A stretch of 12,267 bases of DNA. Source: Pedosphaera sp. (GTDB lineage Bacteria > Verrucomicrobiota > Verrucomicrobiia > Limisphaerales > UBA9464). Position numbers and translations under genes: made by a program. How positions within the stretch are numbered: the first letter of the stretch is position 1; every line of letters begins with the position of its first letter. Location: the NCBI GenBank assembly GCA_009695405.1, contig SIAZ01000097.1, forward strand, positions 1-12,267, written 5' to 3'. Under the pieces are notes generated by a model. It searched no databases. It was given only the letters and a program-made list of their open reading frames with translations, and was not told the DNA's origin. This document shows, piece after piece, positions 7,674 to 12,267 of this stretch.

Positions 7674-8552
7674 TCAGAGTGCCACCGTCTGCAACCATCC
7701 GACTTCGCCAAATCGTTCACGGAAGGGTTGAACAACGGCCCTCGCCTTCGGTAACGAATCAAATAAGGCAAACGTCGTCGAGCCACTCCCGGACATCAAT
7801 GCCGCCCAAGCACCCTGTTCTCTCAGAAAATCTTGATAAAGTCCGAGGATGGGAAACTTCTTCAGAGCTGGGGCCTCCAATGAATTATAAAAAGACTGTC
7901 CTGCCGCACGAAGCGATCCATGACGTAGCAAAGCTTCCAAGTCTGCTGCTCGGCCGGCGCGACCATTTAAAGCCTGAGGATAGCGTCCTAATTCACCAAA
8001 GGCCCACGCGGTTGAAATTCCAAACCCCGGATGGAATAAAAACAATCCCTGCCCCGACAAGGCCGGAAAGGACTCAACAGAACTGACGGCTTCACCACGC
8101 CCAACAGCCAAGGCCGGACCCTCCTGCAAGAAGAAATTGACATCCGATCCAAGAGTCGCGGCCAAACCGTCCAACTGTGCCGCACCGAGCGGTTCATCAT
8201 AGAGGGTGTTCAACCCTAAAAGTGTCTGGGCGGCATTTGAACTACCTCCACCTAAACCCGCAGCCAACGGTATTCGTTTGGTCAAATGCAGATCAATCCC
8301 CGGCCTTAAAATCTTCGCTGTCTCAAAAAACAAGTGCGCCGCACGAACCACCAAATTACTCCCGTCCACTGAAAGTTCGGGTAAATCGCAGGTTAACCGG
8401 ATCCCGACTTGATCCGACCGAGTCAATTCGAGTTCATCCATTAGAGGCACTGGGTGGAAGATCGTCTCCAATTCATGAAACCCATCGGGACGACGGCCTA
8501 AAATATTTAGCAAGAGATTGATCTTGCAGGGTGAAAGACGGCGCAGAGTCAT
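7674..8552 (-). CDS. ispE: 4-diphosphocytidyl-2-C-methyl-D-erythritol kinase
   Basis: 292 residues, the usual size for IspE, a cytoplasmic GHMP kinase that phosphorylates CDP-methylerythritol with ATP in the MEP route to isoprenoid precursors. It starts MTLRRLSPCKINLLLN, placing the conserved Lys at position 10 (PxKINL). It has the glycine-rich ATP loop PLAAGLGGGSSNAA (95-108), GSDVNFFL (135-142) with catalytic Asp137, and a C-terminal MSGSGSTTFALF loop. The start must be the ATG at 8552, because any later start would lose the N-terminal catalytic Lys region. Only seven bases separate this ATG from the stem of a strong terminator, and there is no Shine-Dalgarno. Translation is therefore either from a leaderless message or from read-through with the hairpin occupying the leader. 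No other MEP genes are in the window. Confidence 0.95.
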   Translation of the reverse strand: MTLRRLSPCKINLLLNILGRRPDGFHELETIFHPVPLMDELELTRSDQVGIRLTCDLPELSVDGSNLVVRAAHLFFETAKILRPGIDLHLTKRIPLAAGLGGGSSNAAQTLLGLNTLYDEPLGAAQLDGLAATLGSDVNFFLQEGPALAVGRGEAVSSVESFPALSGQGLFLFHPGFGISTAWAFGELGRYPQALNGRAGRAADLEALLRHGSLRAAGQSFYNSLEAPALKKFPILGLYQDFLREQGAWAALMSGSGSTTFALFDSLPKARAVVQPFRERFGEVGWLQTVAL

Positions 8553-8585
8553 AATAAAAACGCGCTGGCAAATCTGCCAGCGCGT
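8553..8585 (-). terminator. Strong intrinsic terminator after the tat/lipoprotein unit
   Basis: A perfect 11-bp stem ACGCGCTGGCA (8560-8570) / TGCCAGCGCGT (8575-8585) has a four-base loop. On the minus strand it is followed directly by TTTTTATT running into the ispE ATG. It starts about 22 bases after the lipoprotein stop at 8608. On the plus strand there is no T-run, so it acts only for minus-strand transcripts. Because its T-tract ends at the next gene's start codon, it also forms the whole apparent leader of ispE. Confidence 0.88.
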
Positions 8586-8607
8586 GGGTCAAAACAGAGA
8601 TGCCGCC

Positions 8608-9033
8608 TCAGTCGATCACACTGAACCGACTGCCCGCGATAAAGGGAGCAACGTCTGAGGATTGGAATCCAAGAGCCCCATCTGCCGAAAGAACCGTCGA
8701 TTCACCCAATCTACCGGGCTTGTAACTATCTGGATACGTCTTTGAATCCGGTTTGATGTAAGGTTGGCTCGGAATCGGGAAGCTCAAGACTTCAACAGCA
8801 CCCACCACGGTGCGCCCAATCGTCCGGTTGACGCCCTTAATTAGCCCCACAGTCCCGCCGTGTGAACCGCCGAAAAGACTCCCTTGCTCGTAACCCCGCT
8901 GGATCTCGCCCATACGAAAAGGTTCAGAGAGGTTATTTAAACCGCGACCCAACTTTTGCTCAGCACTAGTGCAACCGACAAAAGCGACCGCTGCGGTCAC
9001 AAGAAGACAAAGTGGTTTGAAGAAGAAACGCAT
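8608..9033 (-). CDS. Putative lipoprotein resembling the TIGR04073 (exosortase system-associated) family
   Basis: 141 residues. A short basic/aromatic n-region (MRFFFK) and a hydrophobic core (8-19) end in FVGC, giving a plausible lipobox with Cys21 as the lipidated residue; Phe at -3 is atypical. The mature part has KLGRGLNNLSEPF (27-39), a glycine-rich segment rich in GG and GxxxG spacings, and VEVLSFPIP. This order matches what I recall of family TIGR04073, which co-occurs with exosortase/PEP-CTERM systems in Verrucomicrobia and Lentisphaerae and has no established function. No exosortase is in the window. It follows tatC by 145 bp and precedes a strong terminator, so it may end the tat transcript or be monocistronic. 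The start ATG 9033 lacks a Shine-Dalgarno; a small hairpin (9043-9058) occupies that position. Confidence 0.65.
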   Translation of the reverse strand: MRFFFKPLCLLVTAAVAFVGCTSAEQKLGRGLNNLSEPFRMGEIQRGYEQGSLFGGSHGGTVGLIKGVNRTIGRTVVGAVEVLSFPIPSQPYIKPDSKTYPDSYKPGRLGESTVLSADGALGFQSSDVAPFIAGSRFSVID

Positions 9034-9042
9034 AAATCGTGT

Positions 9043-9058
9043 GTAGTCTGGAGACTAC
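9043..9058 (-). other. Small hairpin in the leader of the lipoprotein gene
   Basis: GTAGTC (9043-9048) and GACTAC (9053-9058) form a perfect 6-bp stem with a four-base loop, ending ten bases before the start codon at 9033. There is no T-run after it on either strand, so it is not a good terminator. It could affect translation of the lipoprotein gene, which has no visible ribosome-binding site, or it could be a palindromic binding site. Confidence 0.35.
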
Positions 9059-9178
9059 TTTAGAGAGAGAAAGCAAGGGTGCAAGGACGGACTTTTGTTC
9101 AACGCAGAAATAGTTTTTAAAATGGAACAGCGAACTAAATCTGAGGCCGTTTGTTTCTCTTCCCATCCTGCCTCTTCA

Positions 9179-10222
9179 TTACTGATCGCCTGATCGGTCG
9201 GGAATCACCGCGACCTCCAAACCGGCCTGTTTCCGAGCCTTTCGGGCCCACCACCACGCAATCAAGATGCTAATTTCGTACAACAGGTGCAGGGGAACAG
9301 CCATGAGCATCATGATCAAGGGATTGCCGTCCGGAGTAATAAAGGCAGCCATGACCAATTCTCCAACCACCACGTAGGAGCGCATCTTGGATAGCTTGAT
9401 GTGATCAAGGATGCCTATCTTGACCAAGGTCAACAGCACCAAGGGCAACTGAAATGCCGCTCCCATCCCCAGCATGAACCAGCAGACAAAGCTGATGTAT
9501 TCGTCGGCCTTCCATTCGTCTGAGACGAACCCTAACCAATTGGAGAAACTGACCGTTGTACTGAGGCAAATAACTAACAGAACGAAATAGCAAAAGGCGA
9601 CTCCTAAGAGGAACATAACCGTTGCCCAACCGGATACCTTGAAAACAAAAGATTTCTCGTGGTAGTGCAAGGCCGGCAAAATAAACTGAGCAATGAAAAA
9701 CAGAACAAAAGGAATAGACACTGTGATACCGCCAAACATGGCGATCTGCATGACAATACTGAAGGCTGTGACCGGTCCCAATGTCTTCAACTGGACGTTA
9801 AATGTCTGGGTCACCCGTGCTCCTGCATTGGTAACCTGCCGCAATCCAAGAACCTGATTGGTCCCTAATAGCATCGGTTCCAAACGAAAAACCGTGTTCA
9901 CATTTGTTAACCCAAGCAACCCACTGTCAGCCACAGGCAACCTTGCGATCACATTCGTCCCTAGTAAATAGATCACCCGCGGTGCAGACGACGTCCGGAT
10001 TCCCTCGGCTTGCTTCAGGGGCCACGTCAAAAACTCGATCACAAAATTACTGCCGCTTAAGCAAATCGCAAAACCTAGAAAAATCGCGACAGCACACTTG
10101 ATCAGGGTCCATCGGAGATCTTCCAGATGTTCCAAAAATGTCTTTATCGGACCGCCACCATCTTCGTCACCAGATTCCGGTGACTGCGGATAATGGATTG
10201 AAGGATCCTGCTCGTCGGCCAT
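9179..10222 (-). CDS. tatC: Sec-independent protein translocase subunit TatC with an enlarged first periplasmic loop
   Basis: 347 residues against 258 in E. coli. TatC is the membrane receptor for twin-arginine signal peptides. The N-terminus carries FLEHLEDLR (29-37), the cytoplasmic signal-binding motif (HLxELR in E. coli, here with Asp35 and Arg37). The first helix is about 40-62. The motif ALHYHEK matches the APALYKHE region, and RSYVVVGELVMAAFITPDGNP and PLHLLYEIS match the end of the family. The Glu of E. coli 'SFEVP' is Gln here (AFQLP). The first periplasmic loop runs from about 62 to 150, roughly twice the E. coli length, and contains two LLGTN repeats (86-90 and 118-122). The N-terminal ~25 residues are an extra acidic tail. 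It follows tatA by 88 bp that contain a possible weak terminator. No strong ribosome-binding site is seen. Confidence 0.93.
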   Translation of the reverse strand: MADEQDPSIHYPQSPESGDEDGGGPIKTFLEHLEDLRWTLIKCAVAIFLGFAICLSGSNFVIEFLTWPLKQAEGIRTSSAPRVIYLLGTNVIARLPVADSGLLGLTNVNTVFRLEPMLLGTNQVLGLRQVTNAGARVTQTFNVQLKTLGPVTAFSIVMQIAMFGGITVSIPFVLFFIAQFILPALHYHEKSFVFKVSGWATVMFLLGVAFCYFVLLVICLSTTVSFSNWLGFVSDEWKADEYISFVCWFMLGMGAAFQLPLVLLTLVKIGILDHIKLSKMRSYVVVGELVMAAFITPDGNPLIMMLMAVPLHLLYEISILIAWWWARKARKQAGLEVAVIPDRSGDQ

Positions 10223-10250
10223 GCTTTCGTGTCAAAGTGCTGGAAACTGG

Positions 10251-10279
10251 AAAAAAGAAACGGCGACCCTAGTCCGCCG
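10251..10279 (-). terminator. Possible weak intrinsic terminator/attenuator between tatA and tatC
   Basis: On the minus strand an all-G/C 5-bp stem CGGCG/CGCCG (10275-10279 with 10261-10265), with a nine-base loop, is followed by TTTCTTTTTT (10260-10251). The stem is short, so it is likely to be only partly effective. It lies inside the tatA-tatC gap and could reduce tatC relative to tatA, matching the known excess of TatA over TatC in Tat systems. That regulatory reading is inference. Confidence 0.4.
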
Positions 10280-10310
10280 CTGCCTCACTACCCTTTTCTA
10301 GCGTTCTAAA

Positions 10311-10568
10311 TTAAGCCTTGGGACTGTGCGAAACACTGTCGGAAGTGGGACGCACAACCGGGGCGGGTGGCGACTGATTAGCACCTTCGTCAATGGTCCG
10401 TTGAAATTCGTCCTGAACATCTCGGGACGCTTTCTTAAACTCTTTGATCCCAGTTCCAACCCCTTTCATCAATTCAGGCACTTTCTTAGCACCGAAAAGC
10501 ACCAACACCACTATGGCAATCCACATTATTTCTGGGCCGCCTATGAATCCAAAGGTTAAATTCGTCAT
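10311..10568 (-). CDS. tatA: Twin-arginine translocase subunit TatA/TatE type
   Basis: 85 residues from the ATG at 10568. The short N-terminus contains GGPEIM (10-15) and leads into one membrane helix (about 14-25). The Phe-Gly hinge FG (25-26) follows, then the amphipathic helix KKVPELMKGVGTGIKEFKKA (28-47) and a polar tail ending in Pro/Ser-rich sequence. This is the standard TatA plan; TatA oligomers form the pore-forming part of Tat export in the inner membrane. An in-frame ATG upstream would give a 128-residue product. The shorter start is chosen because GGAG sits nine bases before it and because TatA proteins begin right at the membrane helix. No separate TatB is present, so this is probably a minimal TatA-TatC system, as in many non-proteobacteria. 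Confidence 0.92.
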   Translation of the reverse strand: MTNLTFGFIGGPEIMWIAIVVLVLFGAKKVPELMKGVGTGIKEFKKASRDVQDEFQRTIDEGANQSPPAPVVRPTSDSVSHSPKA

Positions 10569-10843
10569 AGTTAAAATCTCCACATCTCCAAGGTCAACTT
10601 TTTCAAACCTTAGAAGTCGTTCCCCTTTGGCACAAGGGGCAAAAACAGACAAAAATGATCGCGACTTCAATTCTCGCAGCCTCATACTTCCTTCCATCGG
10701 GTGCTCATTTTAACCCGCTCAACTTAATCCCCTCTCCTCTCGCCTTGGATAAGTCTCGAGTTACTTCAAATCAAAATCTCGTCTTAAGTACTCTTCAGCA
10801 CTCTTCAGGGCATGAATCGAATCGTCTGATTTACTCAACTCAA
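10569..10843. promoter_or_regulatory. Divergent intergenic region between tatA and the glycoside hydrolase
   Basis: About 275 bp separate the tatA start from the preferred hydrolase start, so promoters for both directions should be here. A hairpin CCCCTT-TGGCAC-AAGGGG (10622-10639) lies in the tatA leader and has no T-run. No -35/-10 pair is convincing enough to call. The plus-strand frame stays open from 10655, but that part is Ser/Leu/Asn-rich without homology features and is not treated as coding. Confidence 0.4.
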
Positions 10844-12226
10844 ATGCCTCGATCCTTACTGCCCAGCGTAGGCTCAAATAACTGGCCGACTTGCTCCTCG
10901 AACCTGCCCCGCCTTTTAATTGCTTTGCTTCTACTCTTCCAAGTTCACGGAAATGAATCGACCGATCGCAGTGATCATCCAGCTATTGGTAATCGCTTTC
11001 TCGAACTGCGTCTCGATCGAAAGGGGGACCAAATACTGGCCACCGCTCTCGTTAATCATCTCACCGGACGCACCATCGCACTGGATGGCGATGACTTTAC
11101 TCTAAATTTCAAAGGATTACCCCCCTTACGAGCGGAGAACTTTACCTTAAACAAGGTCGTACGAAAAACCCTCTCCACAGGGCAACGATTGATTCTCCAT
11201 TTGCTGGAGCGTAACGGTAAATCAAAGGTCTCAGTGATCTACGAACTTTCGAAGACTGACTTTTTTATTCGGCGTCATTTGGAGTTTTCTTCCACCGCAT
11301 CACCGCGACTCGATCAGGTGGAGATCTGGAACATTGGTCTCAAAGCCACTTGCACTTCACAAGAGATCGGACCACCGAATTATCTTCGCTACAATGTGTG
11401 GAGTGTAGATGATAAAAAGGGATTCGGGCAACCGGTGTTTCTTGAGGATACTTTTTGGGGCCTCGAGTTTCCAGTTGGATACAATCGCTACAGTCACAAT
11501 CGGATTGTTCTAACCCATTTTCCAGGTCGCACTCTTACGAATCTGTTCATTAGCAAAACAGCCGTTCTTGGAGTCACTGCGGCCGGCGAAGTCGCCTCTC
11601 AATTTCGAACTTATATTGAACGAACCAAGGGCAGAAAGCGCTTTGCGGAAGTCCAAGTCGACTACAACACTTGGACTACTGTATCACCTGCCACAGAATC
11701 GAACAGCCTCCATCTAATCCAACAGTTTAGGACAAATCTTTTTGATCCGTACGGCGTTCAGTTTAATAGTTTTACTCCAGACGACGGCTGGGATGAAAAG
11801 CAGAGTCTGTGGTCGCTACGAACCAACGGATTTCCTCATGGGTTCAAACCTCTTTTGGATGCTCTCCAACCCATGGGCACAAAACTGGGCCTTTGGCTTT
11901 CGCCCTCCAGTGGCTACGAGCACGCGGGTTGGGGAGCTAAACAAGGCTACTCTCCCAATGCCACTCTCAATTGGTTTTTGTGTCAAAGCGATCCAGCTTA
12001 TCGACGTGATATGACTCGGATTATCCCTGACTTGGTCCGCAAAAATCAGGTCAGCTTTTTTAAAATGGACGGCTTCTGCGCCAGTTGCGACACCGATAAA
12101 CATGCTCACCATCTCTCAGGCAGGGCGTTTGGCTGGTGGCTGGAAAGGGCCGATGGAAAGGGGGTAAAAGAAACGGCTAGACATAAGCCGCTGAAAATGT
12201 TGCCCTACGTTGGTGAATACACCTGA
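10844..12226 (+). CDS. Secreted alpha-galactosidase-like glycoside hydrolase (clan GH-D type), apparently interrupted near its 3' end
   Basis: 460 residues from the ATG at 10844. A 20-residue lead is followed by a signal-peptide core (24-32) and a likely cleavage near Gly36, indicating export. Residues ~45-290 look like the N-terminal beta-sandwich of GH36-type enzymes. The TIM barrel then begins: VDYNTWTTV, FTPDDGWDE (310-318), TKLGLWLSPSS, and VSFFKMDGF with Asp409, the candidate nucleophile (KxD). The next motif, with Cys, DTDKHAHH and SG, resembles the DHGHxPGxYS segment of relatives. After Gly426/Arg427 (about 12,121-12,124) the expected sequence stops and about 33 unrelated residues lead to TGA at 12224-12226. 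The rest of the barrel, including the acid/base Asp, and the C-terminal domain are missing, so the product is probably inactive unless the interruption is removed. The frame is open upstream to 10655, but nothing supports that start. The substrate (alpha-galactoside) is inferred from fold motifs only. Confidence 0.7.
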   Translation: MPRSLLPSVGSNNWPTCSSNLPRLLIALLLLFQVHGNESTDRSDHPAIGNRFLELRLDRKGDQILATALVNHLTGRTIALDGDDFTLNFKGLPPLRAENFTLNKVVRKTLSTGQRLILHLLERNGKSKVSVIYELSKTDFFIRRHLEFSSTASPRLDQVEIWNIGLKATCTSQEIGPPNYLRYNVWSVDDKKGFGQPVFLEDTFWGLEFPVGYNRYSHNRIVLTHFPGRTLTNLFISKTAVLGVTAAGEVASQFRTYIERTKGRKRFAEVQVDYNTWTTVSPATESNSLHLIQQFRTNLFDPYGVQFNSFTPDDGWDEKQSLWSLRTNGFPHGFKPLLDALQPMGTKLGLWLSPSSGYEHAGWGAKQGYSPNATLNWFLCQSDPAYRRDMTRIIPDLVRKNQVSFFKMDGFCASCDTDKHAHHLSGRAFGWWLERADGKGVKETARHKPLKMLPYVGEYT

Positions 12227-12267
12227 CAATTTAAACAGCGGGACCCAGTCGCAACAACTGGGTAAGC
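12122..12267 (+). other. Structured, non-homologous sequence interrupting the hydrolase; candidate 5' end of a group II intron or other mobile element
   Basis: From about 12,122 the hydrolase homology ends and the sequence becomes purine-rich, with GGAAAG/GAAA motifs and consecutive hairpins. CGGCT/AGCCG pairs 12174-12178 with 12186-12190. Alternatively, CCGCTG/CAGCGG pairs 12188-12193 with 12236-12241 and encloses GGTG-AATA-CACC (12212-12223). ACCCAGT/ACTGGGT pairs 12243-12249 with 12257-12263. Such dense stems suggest a structured RNA, as in the start of a group II intron, though the junction bases (GGGCG) match the GUGYG intron start only partly. The element runs off the window, so its identity is not established. 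A natural but divergent gene end is the alternative. Confidence 0.35.

Noticed and set aside
10569..10697. A longer tatA product of 128 residues starting at 10697
   Set aside because: The extra 43 residues have no TatA character, while a GGAG ribosome-binding site sits nine bases before the ATG at 10568, right where TatA proteins normally start.
10655..10843. An upstream start for the glycoside hydrolase giving 63 more residues
   Set aside because: It would place the signal peptide core about 87 residues into the protein and overlap the tatA leader. The ATG at 10844 puts the signal sequence near the N-terminus.
1..12267. CRISPR arrays, tRNA or rRNA genes
   Set aside because: Reading both strands gave no regularly spaced repeats, cloverleaf-like sequence or rRNA signature.

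Overview
The window reads as a chromosomal segment of a Gram-negative bacterium, most likely a verrucomicrobium or close PVC relative. This is an inference from three things: a lipoprotein resembling the TIGR04073 family (to my knowledge found mostly in Verrucomicrobia and Lentisphaerae), a TatC with an unusually long first periplasmic loop, and an MEP-pathway ispE next to that lipoprotein. Several starts lack a Shine-Dalgarno sequence.

Layout. (1) 1-149: the 3' end of an ISL3-type transposase gene and the probable right terminal repeat of that insertion sequence. (2) 150-1021: a visibly AT-rich, gene-poor stretch. It holds one small minus-strand membrane-protein gene that appears frameshifted (243-685) and about 335 bp with no recognisable gene. 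(3) 1022-1798, plus strand: an NADP-type short-chain dehydrogenase resembling YdfG. (4) 1832-8552, minus strand: a tightly packed series transcribed ispE, a FabG-like dehydrogenase, an ABC ATPase, its FtsX/MacB-type permease, a TMEM14-family membrane protein and the helicase hrpB. (5) 8608-10568, minus strand: tatA, tatC and the TIGR04073-like lipoprotein, closed by a strong intrinsic terminator that abuts the ispE start codon. (6) 10844 to the right edge, plus strand: a secreted alpha-galactosidase-like glycoside hydrolase. Homology appears to stop near 12,120, and the remaining ~145 bp look like structured RNA rather than protein.

Functionally, most of the window is housekeeping: Tat export (one TatA-type protein plus TatC), isoprenoid precursor synthesis (IspE), RNA/helicase function (HrpB), and an ABC exporter or lipoprotein-type transporter of unknown substrate. 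The two edges are the accessory parts: an IS with AT-rich sequence on the left, and a glycoside hydrolase that seems to be broken by an inserted element on the right. The observations most worth checking are the apparent interruption of the hydrolase by structured sequence, the terminator that leaves ispE without a leader, the possible attenuator between tatA and tatC, and the enlarged TatC loop.
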